Shown here in pieces: positions 18,895 to 28,145 of a stretch of DNA of 64,000 nt (the first letter of the stretch is position 1; every line of letters starts with the position of its first letter). The notes below the pieces were generated by a model that saw only the letters and a program-made list of their open reading frames with translations, was not told where the DNA came from and did not search any database. Origin of the DNA: Egibacter sp. (GTDB taxonomy: Bacteria > Actinomycetota > Nitriliruptoria > Euzebyales > Egibacteraceae); contig PWFH01000148.1 in assembly GCA_003553795.1 (NCBI GenBank), forward strand, positions 39,463 through 103,462. The letters are read 5' to 3'. A program made the translations under genes and the position numbers.

Positions 18895-18900
18895 GATAGT
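18895..18900 (+). promoter_or_regulatory. -10 box of a probably leaderless yggU transcript
   Basis: GATAGT ends 6 bp before the ATG at 18907 and no Shine-Dalgarno sequence fits between them, so transcription would begin at or next to the start codon. This 52-bp gap also has to hold the ileS promoter on the other strand. Confidence 0.35.
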
Positions 18901-18906
18901 AGCGGG

Positions 18907-19206
18907 ATGGCGACGCCGATCGACTGGTGCGAGCCCGACCCCTGCGGTGCGCGCCTGCGCGTGCGGGTCGTGCCGCGGGCCAGCCGTGGCGGGATCGCCG
19001 GGACCCACGGTGCGGCGCTGCGCGTACGCGTCGCCGCGCCGCCGGTCGAGGGCAAGGCCAACCGGGAGCTCGTCGCCACCCTCGCCGAGGCGCTCGGGCT
19101 GCGTCCCCGTGACCTCGAGGTCGTCGCCGGCCTGCGGGGGCGCGACAAGGTCGTGCGCATCGCCGGCCTCGACCCCGCCGAGGTGGCGGTGCGACTGTCC
19201 GACTGA
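18907..19206 (+). CDS. YggU/DUF167 family protein
   Basis: A 99-residue protein of the DUF167 (YggU) family, small alpha/beta proteins of unknown function. The characteristic RVVPRASRGGI, VAAPPVEGKANREL and AGLRGRDKVVRIAG segments are all present. ATG 18907 is the first start after the divergent ileS gene. It precedes the DksA-like gene by about 50 bp. Confidence 0.85.
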   Translation: MATPIDWCEPDPCGARLRVRVVPRASRGGIAGTHGAALRVRVAAPPVEGKANRELVATLAEALGLRPRDLEVVAGLRGRDKVVRIAGLDPAEVAVRLSD

Positions 19207-19242
19207 GCCTGCGAGCACACGGTTGAGCGGACCCGCGGTGGT

Positions 19243-19248
19243 TAGACT
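19243..19248 (+). promoter_or_regulatory. -10 box of a leaderless DksA-like gene
   Basis: TAGACT followed by nine pyrimidine-rich bases (CCCTCTCCC) and then the ATG at 19258. There is no ribosome-binding site, so the mRNA should start at the A of the start codon, a layout common in actinobacteria. Confidence 0.5.
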
Positions 19249-19257
19249 CCCTCTCCC

Positions 19258-19617
19258 ATGACTGACGACGAGCTCGACCTCGACGCCCAGCGCGCGGTCC
19301 TCGAACGTGACCGCGAGCGCTTCGCCGCGCAGGCCTCGCGCCTGCGGGCCGAGGCCGACGACGAGGAGTACCGCAAGCCCAAGCCCGACGAGGCCGACCA
19401 GGGCGCCGCCGCGGTCGAGCGCGAGCGGCTGCGCTCGCTCGCCGAGCAGCAGGCCGCCGCCGTCGAGCGCACCGAGCGGGCGCTGGCCCGCCTCGACGAC
19501 GGCAGCTACGGGACCTGCGCGTCGTGCGGGGCGGCCATCCCCGCCGCCCGCCTCGAGGTGCGTCCCGACGCCGAGCTCTGCGTGACCTGCGCCCAGGCCA
19601 CGGCGCGGCGCTCATGA
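19258..19617 (+). CDS. DksA/TraR-family zinc-finger protein
   Basis: 119 residues: an N-terminal coiled coil (charged, about residues 1-75) and a C-terminal four-cysteine zinc finger, CASCG...CVTC near residues 86-112, the DksA/TraR signature. Members act on RNA polymerase in proteobacteria; the actinobacterial homologues (RbpA-unrelated, TraR/DksA C4 type) have less clear roles. The order ileS, DksA-like, lspA, rluD is recurrent in actinobacteria. The stop overlaps the lspA start. Confidence 0.82.
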   Translation: MTDDELDLDAQRAVLERDRERFAAQASRLRAEADDEEYRKPKPDEADQGAAAVERERLRSLAEQQAAAVERTERALARLDDGSYGTCASCGAAIPAARLEVRPDAELCVTCAQATARRS

Positions 19618-20300
19618 CCGAGCCCGGCGCGCCGACCGGGCCTCAGGCTCGCGGCGACGCGCCCGAGCCGGCCGGGCACGGGCACGAGGCGCGCCCCGGG
19701 CACGAGGCGCTCCCCGAGGAGGCGGCGCTCCCCGAGGATGCGGCGCTCGACGCGTTGCCGCGGCCCCGGGCGTTGCCGGGACGGCTCGTGTGGGTCGTCG
19801 CCATCGCCATGGCGACGATCGTGGGCGTCCTCGACCAGGCGACGAAGCAGCTCGCCGAGCGCCAGCTCGAAGCCGGCCCCATCGACCTCGGGCTCGTCTC
19901 GCTCACCCTCGTGCGCAACCCCAACGCCGCCTTCGGCATCCCGGGCTTCACCGGGATGTTCCTCATCGTCACCGTCATCGTCCTCGCGATCATCGTGCGG
20001 ATGCTCACCCGCACCGACCGCTTCTCGCTCGCGGCGGCCTTCGGCCTCGTCGCCGGCGGGGCGATCGGCAACGCCGTCGACCGCATCACCCGCCCGCCGG
20101 GCTTCCCCGACGGCGCGGTCGTCGACTTCGTCAACCTCGGCTGGTTCCCGGTCTTCAACGTCGCCGACGCGGCGATCACCGTCGGCGCGATCCTCGTCGT
20201 GCTGCTGCTCGTCATCACCGACCGCCAGGAGGCGCGCCGCGCCGCGGCTCGGGTGGGGCGCTCGCCGGTGCGCCCCGAGACGGCCTCACCGCGACGGTGA
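19614..20300 (+). CDS. lspA: signal peptidase II LspA
   Basis: Aspartic membrane protease that removes signal peptides from prolipoproteins; substrates in this window include the lipoproteins at 25596-27011 and 62777-63538. The 228-residue protein has four hydrophobic helices and the two catalytic Asp motifs GNAVDRI and FNVADAAI. It carries an unusually long, Pro/Glu/His-rich N-terminal extension of about 58 residues before the first helix. ATG 19614 overlaps the previous stop; rluD overlaps its end by 4 bp. Confidence 0.93.
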   Translation: MTEPGAPTGPQARGDAPEPAGHGHEARPGHEALPEEAALPEDAALDALPRPRALPGRLVWVVAIAMATIVGVLDQATKQLAERQLEAGPIDLGLVSLTLVRNPNAAFGIPGFTGMFLIVTVIVLAIIVRMLTRTDRFSLAAAFGLVAGGAIGNAVDRITRPPGFPDGAVVDFVNLGWFPVFNVADAAITVGAILVVLLLVITDRQEARRAAARVGRSPVRPETASPRR

Positions 20301-21244
20301 GCGTGCCCGAGGACACCTGGAGCGTCGCCGCGCGCGACGCCGGGCGCCGCCTCGACCACGTCCTCGCCGAGCGCCTCGACGAGTCGCGCTCGCAGGTCGC
20401 CCTGCGCATCCGCGAGCAACGGGTGCTCCTCGACGGCGCCCCCGCGCGCAAGAGCGCCCGCGTGGAGCCCGGCCAGCAGATCAGCGTCCTGGCCGCGCAG
20501 CAGCGCCGCGCGCCCACCCCGCCACCGGTGCCGGTGCGCTGGGCGGACGAGCACCTCGCCATCGTCGCCAAGCCGGCCGGCCTCGTCGTCCACCCGGGGG
20601 CCGGCGTCGCCGACGGCACGCTCGTCGACGCGCTGCGCGCCCAGGGCCTGGCGCTGGCCGACACCGGCGACCCACAGCGCCCGGGGATCGTCCACCGCCT
20701 CGACCGGGGGACCTCCGGGCTGCTGCTCGTCGCCTCGAGCGCCGCGGCGGTGGCGCCGCTGCAGGCGGCGATCGCCGCGCGCACGGTGACCCGCCGCTAC
20801 GTCGCGCTCGTCGACGGGGTGCCGAGCCCGGCGCGCGCGACGATCGACGCGCCCCTGGCCCGCGAGCGCGAGCGGCGCACCCGCATGGGCGTCGACCCGT
20901 CGGGCCGGCGGGCGGTCACCCACTACGACGTCGTCGAGGCCTTCACCGGCGCCGCCCTCCTCGACGTGCGCCTCGAGACCGGCCGGACCCACCAGATCCG
21001 CGCCCACCTCGCGGCGATCGGCCATCCGGTCTGTGGCGACGCGGCCTACGGCGCAGCCCGCGGGCGCGCCGAGCGGCTCGGCCTCGACCGGCCGGCGCTG
21101 CACGCCGCCCGGCTCACGCTCGCCCACCCGGTCACCGGTGCGTCGGTCGACGTCAGCGAGCCCCTGCCGGCCGACCTCGAGGCGGCGCTCGCGGTCCTGC
21201 GCGGCGCGCCGGGCCCGCCGTCCCCGCACGGCGCGACGTCGTAG
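20297..21244 (+). CDS. rluD: 23S rRNA pseudouridine synthase RluD type
   Basis: 315 residues: an N-terminal S4 RNA-binding domain (RLDHVLAERLDESRSQVALR) and a RluA/RluD catalytic domain with HRLDRGTSGLLLVA, which contains the catalytic Asp, and LETGRTHQIRAHLAAIGHP. GTG 20297 overlaps the lspA stop. In E. coli RluD modifies helix 69 of 23S rRNA; the same target is inferred here from family and position. Confidence 0.9.
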   Translation: MSVPEDTWSVAARDAGRRLDHVLAERLDESRSQVALRIREQRVLLDGAPARKSARVEPGQQISVLAAQQRRAPTPPPVPVRWADEHLAIVAKPAGLVVHPGAGVADGTLVDALRAQGLALADTGDPQRPGIVHRLDRGTSGLLLVASSAAAVAPLQAAIAARTVTRRYVALVDGVPSPARATIDAPLARERERRTRMGVDPSGRRAVTHYDVVEAFTGAALLDVRLETGRTHQIRAHLAAIGHPVCGDAAYGAARGRAERLGLDRPALHAARLTLAHPVTGASVDVSEPLPADLEAALAVLRGAPGPPSPHGATS

Positions 21245-21319
21245 GCTGGAGGCCGCGTCGCGCGGGGCCGCCGCCGGCGTGACGCGGTCACCGCACCGAG
21301 GGGTCGCTGAGGAGCGCTC

Positions 21320-21532
21320 ATGTCATCGATCGAGACGTTGCGCGGCGTGCTCGTCGCCGGCGCCGTGGCCGCCGCGGTCCTCGCGGCGCTGCTCGGCCAG
21401 TGGCTGCCCGCCGCGGTCCTCGCCGTGGCGGTGCTCATCCACGGCGTGCTCACGCCCTACGTCCGCCGGCAGGCCGGCCCTGCCGGCCCGGGCGCCGGCG
21501 ACGTGCCCCCCACCCGACCGCTCGCCGAGTAG
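21320..21532 (+). CDS. small membrane protein
   Basis: 70 residues, start ATG 21320 with a GAGGAG site upstream. Two short hydrophobic segments (about 8-25 and 29-45) are followed by a polar Pro/Gly-rich tail. No family recognised. It sits between rluD and the HAD hydrolase. A TAGGCT at about 21242 could serve as its -10 box. Confidence 0.5.
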   Translation: MSSIETLRGVLVAGAVAAAVLAALLGQWLPAAVLAVAVLIHGVLTPYVRRQAGPAGPGAGDVPPTRPLAE

Positions 21533-21538
21533 CGGCCC

Positions 21539-22255
21539 GTGGTCGAGGTCATCGCCCTCGACGGCGACGACACCCTGTGGCACTCCGAGGGCGGCTTCGC
21601 CGAGGCCGGTGAGCGGCTCGCGGCGCTCCTCGAGCCCTGGGCCCCGCCGCAGACGGTCGACGAGCGCCTCTACCGCACGGAGTCGGCGAACCTGCCCTCG
21701 TTCGGCTACGGGGTGAAGGCCTTCACGCTGTCGATGGTCGAGACCGCCGTCGAGGTGTCGGGCGGGCAGGTGCCCGCGGCGACGATCGCCGAGATCGTCG
21801 CGCTCGGGCGGGCGCTGCTGCACGCCCCCGTCGAGCTCCTCGACGGCGTCGAGGAGGCCCTCGAGACGCTCGCCGGCGATTTCCGCCTCGTGCTCCTCAC
21901 GAAGGGCGACCTCGTCCACCAGGAGCGCAAGATCGCCGACTCCGGGCTCGCCGAGCACTTCGACCGCGTCGAGATCGTCTCCGAGAAGGACACCGCGACC
22001 TACGCCCGGCTCATCGCGAGCGAGGCCGTGGCCGCGCCGCGCTTCCTCATGGCCGGTAACTCGCTGCGCAGCGACGTGCTCCCTCCGCTCGACCTCGGCG
22101 CGCGTGCGGCGCACATCCCCTACGCGGTCACGTGGGTCCACGAGCAGGCCTGCCCCGAGGAGGCCGTGCGCCGCGGGGCGGTCGTGCTCGGCTCGCTCGC
22201 CGAGCTCCCACCGCTGGCCACACGCCTCGCCGCGGCCCCGACGAGCGCGGCCTGA
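21539..22255 (+). CDS. HAD-family hydrolase
   Basis: 238-residue haloacid-dehalogenase-type phosphatase. Motif I is IALDGDDTLWH (nucleophile and acid Asp), motif II LLTKGD, the conserved Lys lies in SEKDTATYARL, and motif III/IV region is AGNSLRSDVLPPLDLGA. These identify the superfamily but not the substrate. GTG start follows the small membrane gene by 6 bp. It converges with the GH32 gene, with only 7 bp between stops. Confidence 0.8.
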   Translation: MVEVIALDGDDTLWHSEGGFAEAGERLAALLEPWAPPQTVDERLYRTESANLPSFGYGVKAFTLSMVETAVEVSGGQVPAATIAEIVALGRALLHAPVELLDGVEEALETLAGDFRLVLLTKGDLVHQERKIADSGLAEHFDRVEIVSEKDTATYARLIASEAVAAPRFLMAGNSLRSDVLPPLDLGARAAHIPYAVTWVHEQACPEEAVRRGAVVLGSLAELPPLATRLAAAPTSAA

Positions 22256-22262
22256 GGTCGCC

Positions 22263-23699
22263 CTACGCCGGCGGCGTCGCCCCGCCCATCGTGTGGACGA
22301 CGAGGCTCGCCCGCGTGGCCGGTGAGGCGGTGACCTCGAGGCCCTGGCTGTCGGCGCGGACGGGGTAGACCCGTGCGGTGAGCGGCTGGGCGCCGGCGAA
22401 GACCTCGACGATCGAGCGGTCGACGAGCACGCGCACCGCCAGGGGGCCCTCGGTGGCCACGAGCGGGGCGGTGACGACGTCGGCGGTGACGTCCTCGGCC
22501 CGGGAGGAGCGTCGGCGGTCGAGCTCGAGGCGGCCGGCGGCGCGGTCGATCGTCACCGTCGTCGCCTCCTCGCCGTCGGGGCTCGCGAGCAGGCGCAGCG
22601 CAGCGGCCTCCCCCCCGCCGGTGAGGGTGAGCTCGATGTCGAGCGCGTCGCCGGCGGTCGCAGCGCGCCACGAGCTCTCGACCGACGAGCCGTCGACGGG
22701 CAGCCGTCGCTGCCGCAGCCGCGCGAGCTCGGGCAGCGGGTCGAGCCGCGGCCAGCCGTCGGCGAGCGTGAGCACCCTGGCGGGGGTGAGCGTGCCCGAC
22801 CAGCCGGCCCGGGCGGGCCCAGCCGGCCCGCGGGCCTCCTGCGACCAGCCCCACACGAGCCAGCGCCCGTCGTCGTCGAGGACGCACGGCGCGTACCAGT
22901 CGGGCCCGAGGTCGAGGCGGCGGGCGCGCTCGGGTCGCAGCGTCGCGCCGTCGAAGTCCCCGACGATGCCGATCGTGTGGTGGGTCGTCATGTCGCCGTC
23001 GTGGACGCTGACGAGGGCGAGGGCCCCGTCGGGCCCCTGCAGCAGCGAGGGGCACTCCCACATCCTGCCGGCCCACTCCCCGGCGACGTGCTCGCCCTCG
23101 CCGACGAGGGCGGCCCCGAGGTCCTCCCAGTGCCGCAGGTCCGGGGAGCGGAAGTGCAGCAGGGCACCGCCCCGGCCGACGATGCCGCTGCCGACGAGCT
23201 GGTGCCAGCCGTCCTCGACCCACCAGACGAACGGGTCGCGGAAGCCGGTGAGCCGCAGGCCCCGCGGTGGGGGCGTCACGGGGTTGCCCGCGGCCTTGGC
23301 CCAGTCGCGCAGCCCCGGATCGGTGCTCGTCGCCAGGCACGTGGCCTGCCACTGCCCCGGGCCGACCGCTCCGCGCACGCCGGTGTAGAGCAGTGCCGCG
23401 CCCTCCTCGGTGACGACCCCGGAGCCGGAGAAGCAGCCGTCGGCGTCGGCCCCGTCGGCGTCGGGCGCGAGCGCCTCGGGCAGATAGCGCCAGTGCACGA
23501 GGTCGCGGCTGTCGACGTGGCCCCAGTGCGGACGGGCCCACTGCGTGCCGTGCGGGTTGTGCTGGTAGAAGAGGTGGTAGCGGCCCGCCCGGCGCAGCGC
23601 CCCGACGGGATCGTTGATCCAGCCGGCCGGGGCGGTGAGGTGGAAGCGCGGGCGGTGGCGGTCGCCCTCCGCCTCGGCGCCCCCCCGCGGTGGGCTCAC
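22263..23699 (-). CDS. GH32 beta-fructofuranosidase (sucrose/fructan hydrolase)
   Basis: Glycoside hydrolase family 32, 478 residues: five-bladed propeller plus C-terminal beta-sandwich. The nucleophile motif is WINDPVG, the transition-state motif GFRDPFV, and the acid/base motif WECPSL. There is no signal peptide, so it should act in the cytoplasm on imported sucrose or fructo-oligosaccharides. It is the last gene of the LacI operon, with GTGA overlap to the upstream permease. Sucrose, sucrose-6-phosphate or fructan oligomers are all possible substrates; no PTS gene is present, which disfavours the phosphate. Confidence 0.88.
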   Translation of the reverse strand: MSPPRGGAEAEGDRHRPRFHLTAPAGWINDPVGALRRAGRYHLFYQHNPHGTQWARPHWGHVDSRDLVHWRYLPEALAPDADGADADGCFSGSGVVTEEGAALLYTGVRGAVGPGQWQATCLATSTDPGLRDWAKAAGNPVTPPPRGLRLTGFRDPFVWWVEDGWHQLVGSGIVGRGGALLHFRSPDLRHWEDLGAALVGEGEHVAGEWAGRMWECPSLLQGPDGALALVSVHDGDMTTHHTIGIVGDFDGATLRPERARRLDLGPDWYAPCVLDDDGRWLVWGWSQEARGPAGPARAGWSGTLTPARVLTLADGWPRLDPLPELARLRQRRLPVDGSSVESSWRAATAGDALDIELTLTGGGEAAALRLLASPDGEEATTVTIDRAAGRLELDRRRSSRAEDVTADVVTAPLVATEGPLAVRVLVDRSIVEVFAGAQPLTARVYPVRADSQGLEVTASPATRASLVVHTMGGATPPA

Positions 23700-24547
23700 C
23701 CCTTCACCCCGCTCGAGGCCACGCTCTGGACGAACCAGCGCTGGAAGGCGATGAAGACGATGAGCAGGGGGATCGTCATGAGGAAGGCGAAGGCCATGAT
23801 GTCGCCCCAGCTGATCGGTGGCTGGGTGACGAAGACCGAGATGCCGAGGGGCAGGGGCCGCACGTCGGGGCCGCTCGTGACGAGCACCGGCCAGAGCAGC
23901 TGGCCCCAGGCGAAGAGGAAGCTCAGGATGCCCACCGTGGCGTAGGCGGGCTTGGCCAGCGGGACGCTCACGCGCAGGAAGGTCGTGAGCGGCCCCGCCC
24001 CGTCGACGCGCGCGGCCTCCTCGAGCTCGCGGGGGATCGCGAGGAAGAACGTGTAGAAGAGGTAGACGAAGAGTGGGTTGGCGATGAACGGCAGCACCTG
24101 CACGGTGTAGGTGTTGCGCAGGCCGACCTCCGACATCATCCAGAGCAGCGGGATCGCGACGGCCTCGAGCGGGATGATCATGAGGGCGATGACGCCGAGG
24201 AGGATGAGCCGCGCGCCGCGGAAGGGCAGGCGCGCCAGGGCGTAGCCGAAGAGGCTGTTGACGACGAGTCCGATGCCGACGATCGCCGAGGAGATGATCA
24301 CGGAGTTGACGAAGAGCGAGCCGAACCGCCCGCGCTCGAACGCCCCGACGAAGTTCTCGAGGGTCGCGTTGGTCGGCCAGAACGCGCGGATGGTGTTGCC
24401 CTCGGCGAGGACGAGCTCATCGGGCTTGAAGGCGCCGACGACCATGTAGGCGAGCGGCACGAGGAAGAGCGCGGCGATGGCCGTGAGCAGGAGGTACATC
24501 GGCCAGGCGCGCTTCGTGAGGCGGTCGGTGCCGGCCAGGGCGCTCAT
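23696..24547 (-). CDS. sugar ABC transporter permease, MalG type
   Basis: 283-residue inner-membrane permease with six predicted helices and the ABC-binding EAA loop (EEAARVDGAGPLTTFLRVSV). It pairs with the next gene upstream. ATG 24547 overlaps the first permease stop. The carbohydrate uptake transporter 1 family is indicated by the MalG-like N-terminus and the neighbouring MalF-type partner. Confidence 0.9.
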   Translation of the reverse strand: MSALAGTDRLTKRAWPMYLLLTAIAALFLVPLAYMVVGAFKPDELVLAEGNTIRAFWPTNATLENFVGAFERGRFGSLFVNSVIISSAIVGIGLVVNSLFGYALARLPFRGARLILLGVIALMIIPLEAVAIPLLWMMSEVGLRNTYTVQVLPFIANPLFVYLFYTFFLAIPRELEEAARVDGAGPLTTFLRVSVPLAKPAYATVGILSFLFAWGQLLWPVLVTSGPDVRPLPLGISVFVTQPPISWGDIMAFAFLMTIPLLIVFIAFQRWFVQSVASSGVKG

Positions 24548-25488
24548 CCCCGGTCCTCCTTGAGCAGGAACCGCTGGACGATCGTCACCGTGAGGACGAC
24601 GAGGAAGAAGATCACCGCGATCGCCGAGGCCCGGGCGATCTGCTGGCGCTCGAAGCCCACGGTGACCATCTCGAGCATCATGACGTTCGTGCGTCCGAGC
24701 GGGGCGCCGCGCGTCATCACCCAGACCTGGTCGAAGAGCCGGAAGGCGAGGATCATCGTCACCGTCGCGACGAAGATGAGGGTGTTGCGCAGCTGCGGCA
24801 CGGTGATGTAGGCGAAGCGCTGCCAGCGGCTCGCGCCGTCGATCGCCCCGGCCTCGTAGAGCTCCTCGGGGATGTCCTGGAGGCCCGCGAGGATGATGAT
24901 CATCTGGAAGCCGACGCCCTGCCAGATCGACATGATCATGATCGACGGCAGCGCCATCGTCTCGCTGCGCAGCCACTCCGACTGCAGCGTCCCGAAGGAG
25001 ACGAAGCTGAGGACGCCGTTGAGCAGGCCGTGGTCGGGGCTGTAGAGCAGCAGCCACACCGTCGCGGCCACGGTCATGACGACGACGACCGGCGAGAAGT
25101 AGATCGCCCGGAAGGCCTTGATCCCGCGCAGGCTCTGGTTGACGAGCACCGCGAGGGCGAGGGCGAGGCCGGTCTGCAGGGGCACGACGACGAGCGTGAA
25201 GGTGACGTTGTTGCCGAAGGCCTGCCGGAAGCTGGGATCGGTCAGCGTCGCGATGTAGTTGTCGAGGCCGATGAAGCGGGTGTCGAGCGGCGAGGCCAGC
25301 CGCAGGTTCGTCAGCGACAGCCCGACGGCCATGAGGAACGGGGTGACGAGGAAGGCGAGCAGGAGCAGGAGCCCGGGCAGGCTGAAGAGCACCCCCGCCC
25401 GGCGGCGACGGCGGCGCTGGCGCCGCTCCTCGCGTTGCGCCCCGTGCGCCTCACGCGGGGCGGCGCGGTCCTCGAGGCTCGTGGCCAT
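24544..25488 (-). CDS. sugar ABC transporter permease, MalF type
   Basis: 314-residue permease: a charged cytoplasmic N-terminus rich in Arg (EERRQRRRRRRAG), six hydrophobic helices, and the EAA loop YEAGAIDGASRWQRFAYITV. GGGAGG lies 6 bp before ATG 25488. A stable hairpin separates it from the binding-protein gene upstream, which would lower its expression relative to the binding protein. Confidence 0.9.
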   Translation of the reverse strand: MATSLEDRAAPREAHGAQREERRQRRRRRRAGVLFSLPGLLLLLAFLVTPFLMAVGLSLTNLRLASPLDTRFIGLDNYIATLTDPSFRQAFGNNVTFTLVVVPLQTGLALALAVLVNQSLRGIKAFRAIYFSPVVVVMTVAATVWLLLYSPDHGLLNGVLSFVSFGTLQSEWLRSETMALPSIMIMSIWQGVGFQMIIILAGLQDIPEELYEAGAIDGASRWQRFAYITVPQLRNTLIFVATVTMILAFRLFDQVWVMTRGAPLGRTNVMMLEMVTVGFERQQIARASAIAVIFFLVVLTVTIVQRFLLKEDRG

Positions 25489-25556
25489 GCTCGACCTCCC
25501 TCGTCGACGGGACCGGCGCGCACCGGCCCGACGGCCTTCCGGCGCGCGCCGGGTGG

Positions 25557-25583
25557 GGGAGGGGCCGTGGCGCAGCCCCTCCC
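25557..25583 (-). terminator. hairpin between binding-protein and permease genes
   Basis: GGGAGGGGC and GCCCCTCCC form a perfect 9-bp stem with a 9-nt loop in the 107-bp gap. There is no T-tract. It probably acts as a partial terminator or 3' mRNA stabiliser, giving more binding protein than permease. Confidence 0.6.
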
Positions 25584-25595
25584 GCCGGCCAACGG

Positions 25596-27011
25596 CTACT
25601 GCGGGGGTGGGTAGCCCTCGTTGGCCTCGATGTCGGCGTCGATCTCCGCGGCGGCGGTGTCGAGGGCGCCGTCGACGTCGCCACCGTCGATGATCGTCTG
25701 GATCGCCTGGTTGAAGGCCGAGGAGATCGTCGGGTAGGCGGGGTGCGGCGGCCGTGGGACCGTCCAGCCGTCCTCGAGCTGGACCCGGAAGAGCTCGAGG
25801 TCACCACCGGGACCGAAGCGCTCGGTGCCCTCGGCGACCGACTGCCGGGACGGGATCGCCCCGCTGGCCTCGCTCATCCGCTCCATCTGCTCAGGCTCGA
25901 GGGTGAACGCGATGAACTCCCACGCCGCGTCGGCGTCGGCGTCGGCGCCGACGGCCCACTGCCAGGAGCCCTGACCGCTGCGCGTGCCCTCACCGAAGTC
26001 CGGCAGGGGCAGCACGACGAGGTCGTCGCCGAGCGCGTCCTTGTAGTTCGCGTACTCCCAGTGGCCGACCATCGAGATCGGCGTGCGGCCCTCGACGAAG
26101 GCCGCGTCGTCGGTGTTGTCGTCGACGTAGCCCTCCTCGAACCAGCCTTGGAAGATCGTGAGGGCGTCGACGGCCTCGGGGCTGTTGAGGACGCCCTCGG
26201 CGACCTCCTCGTCGCGGTCGAGCGTGTCAGCGCCCGCCGACCACAGGAACGGCTGGTAGAGGTAGGAGTAGTACTCGCCCTGGCCGTAGTTCTGCTTGAC
26301 GTCGAGCGGGCGCTCGTAGCCGGCGTCGCGCAGCGCGCCGAGCAGGTCGGTGAACTCCTCGGCGGTCCAGGCCTCCTCGGGCGAGGTCGGGATGTCGACG
26401 CCGACCTCCTCGAGCACGCTCGCGTCGGCGTACATCCCGAGCCCGGAGTCGAACATGCCGAGGGCCCAGAGCTGCTCGGCGTAGGTCCCCTGCTCGACGA
26501 TCGACGGCAGGAGGTCGTCGGCGAGCTCGTCGGGCACGCAGGTGTCGATGGGCTGGAGGTCCCCCGACCAGGCGTAGTTGAAGGCGAACGACGCGTCCAT
26601 GTCGACGACGTCGGGCAGGTCACCCGAGGCGGCCGCCCCCGAGAGCGCCGCGGCGTAGTCGGCCTCGGGCACGAGCGTGAGGGTCGCGGTCACCGCGTCC
26701 TGGGCGGCGTTGAACTCCTCGACGAACTCCTCGACGGCGAGCACCTCGGCCTCGGCGCCCTCGTGCCACCAGATCTCGATCTCGGCGCCGTCGGGCACCT
26801 CACCCGTGCAGCCGTTGCCGACGGCGACCTCGTCGGGCTCGTCGGCCTCGGCCTCCTCGTCGTCCTCGTCGGGCTCGTCGTCGACGTCGACGTCGGTGTC
26901 GACGTCCTCGGGCTCGTCGTCGACGGCGTCGTCCTCGGCGCACGCTGCGAGCAGCAGCGCGCCGAGGAGCAGGCCGATGACGAGCAGCAGCAGGCGTCTG
27001 CGGTCGGTCAT
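25596..27011 (-). CDS. sugar-binding lipoprotein of ABC transporter
   Basis: Extracytoplasmic solute-binding protein, 471 residues. The signal sequence ends in a lipobox (LLLAACAE, Cys near 24). A remarkable acidic linker, nearly all Asp and Glu to about residue 62, precedes the binding domain, which starts near CTGEVPDGAEIEIWWHEGAE. The fold is that of family-1 sugar-binding proteins. Substrate is inferred from the operon to be a fructose-containing sugar. ATG 27011 overlaps the lacI stop and has GAGGAG 9 bp upstream. No ATPase gene follows. Confidence 0.9.
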   Translation of the reverse strand: MTDRRRLLLLVIGLLLGALLLAACAEDDAVDDEPEDVDTDVDVDDEPDEDDEEAEADEPDEVAVGNGCTGEVPDGAEIEIWWHEGAEAEVLAVEEFVEEFNAAQDAVTATLTLVPEADYAAALSGAAASGDLPDVVDMDASFAFNYAWSGDLQPIDTCVPDELADDLLPSIVEQGTYAEQLWALGMFDSGLGMYADASVLEEVGVDIPTSPEEAWTAEEFTDLLGALRDAGYERPLDVKQNYGQGEYYSYLYQPFLWSAGADTLDRDEEVAEGVLNSPEAVDALTIFQGWFEEGYVDDNTDDAAFVEGRTPISMVGHWEYANYKDALGDDLVVLPLPDFGEGTRSGQGSWQWAVGADADADAAWEFIAFTLEPEQMERMSEASGAIPSRQSVAEGTERFGPGGDLELFRVQLEDGWTVPRPPHPAYPTISSAFNQAIQTIIDGGDVDGALDTAAAEIDADIEANEGYPPPQ

Positions 27012-28069
27012 GGCGTGTCTCCTCCTCGGTTGGGGCCTGGGCGGTCGGTCCGGGCCGGCGGCGGGTGCCCACCGACCGGAGCGGTGGTGTCTCTGGCGAT
27101 GACCTCGAGCGGCAGCACCACGGCGCGGGGCTCGGCGCCGTCGCCCGCGAGGGCCTCGAGCAGGAGCGTCGCCGCGGTGCGCCCGCTGTCGACGAGGGGC
27201 TGGCGCACCGTCGACAGGCCGACGTGCGCGGCGACGTCGATGTCGTCGAAGCCGATGAGCGAGAGGTCCTCGGGCAGGTGCAGGCCGCGCTCGGCGGCGG
27301 CGCGGCGCACGCCGAGGGCCTGGGTGTCGGAGGCTGCGAAGATCGCGCTCGGCCGGTCGGCGTTGCCGAGGAGCTCCCGGGCGAGCGCGGTGGCCTCCTC
27401 CTCGCCGTGAGGGCCGGTGCGGACCCGCTCGGCGGGCAGGTCGGCGCCGACCTCGGCGAGCGCCTCGGCCAGGCCGGTGCGCCGGTCGAGGCTCGAGCGG
27501 AAGCCGTAGGGGTCCCCACCGGCGTCACCGACGAAGGCGACGTCGCGGTGGCCGAGCGCGGTGAGGTGGCGGCCCGCGAGGCGGCCGCCCTCGACGTCGT
27601 CGCAGACCACGCGGAGGAACGCGGGGTGCAGGCCGTCGACCTGGACGACGGGCACCCCCGCCGCGGCGAAGCGGCCGACCTCCTCGTCGGTGGGCGGCAG
27701 GCTCACGACGATGACGCCGTCGGCCTGGTGGGGGCCGGCGAGGAGGTCCATGTGCACCGCGCGCTGCTCCGGGCGGTCGACGGGGTAGAGCACGACCTCG
27801 TAGCCGCTGTCGCCGAGCCCCTCGCTGATCCCGCGCAGCCGCTGCACCGCCGAGGGGTGGGTGAAGAACGACACGACGACGGCGATGCGCTGGGTGCGGC
27901 CCCGTCGGAGGTCACGCGCGCTGCGGCTCGGTCGGTAGTCGAGGGCCTCCATCGCCTCGGTCACGCGCTCTCGCGTGGCCTCGGCGACCGCACCGGTGCC
28001 GTTGAGGACCCGCGAGACCGTGCCCACCCCGACCCCGGCGTGGCGCGCGACGTCGGCGATCGTCGCCAT
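27008..28069 (-). CDS. LacI-family transcriptional repressor
   Basis: 353 residues: N-terminal helix-turn-helix (TIADVARHAGVGVGTVSRVL) with hinge, then a periplasmic-binding-protein-like sensor domain ending with DIDVAAHVGLSTVRQPL. ATG 28069 is preferred because the family almost always begins at M-A-T-I-x-D-V-A; an in-frame GTG at 28132 would add 21 Gly-rich residues. It is the first gene of the sugar operon and probably represses it and itself through a palindrome at 28146-28159. The inducer is likely the transported sugar. Confidence 0.92.
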   Translation of the reverse strand: MATIADVARHAGVGVGTVSRVLNGTGAVAEATRERVTEAMEALDYRPSRSARDLRRGRTQRIAVVVSFFTHPSAVQRLRGISEGLGDSGYEVVLYPVDRPEQRAVHMDLLAGPHQADGVIVVSLPPTDEEVGRFAAAGVPVVQVDGLHPAFLRVVCDDVEGGRLAGRHLTALGHRDVAFVGDAGGDPYGFRSSLDRRTGLAEALAEVGADLPAERVRTGPHGEEEATALARELLGNADRPSAIFAASDTQALGVRRAAAERGLHLPEDLSLIGFDDIDVAAHVGLSTVRQPLVDSGRTAATLLLEALAGDGAEPRAVVLPLEVIARDTTAPVGGHPPPARTDRPGPNRGGDTP

Positions 28070-28145
28070 CAGGCGACCCGATCCCGCGTCCGCAGCCCCT
28101 CCGCTGCCATCCCCTCCGCCTTCCCGAGCCACGCCTCAACTGAGA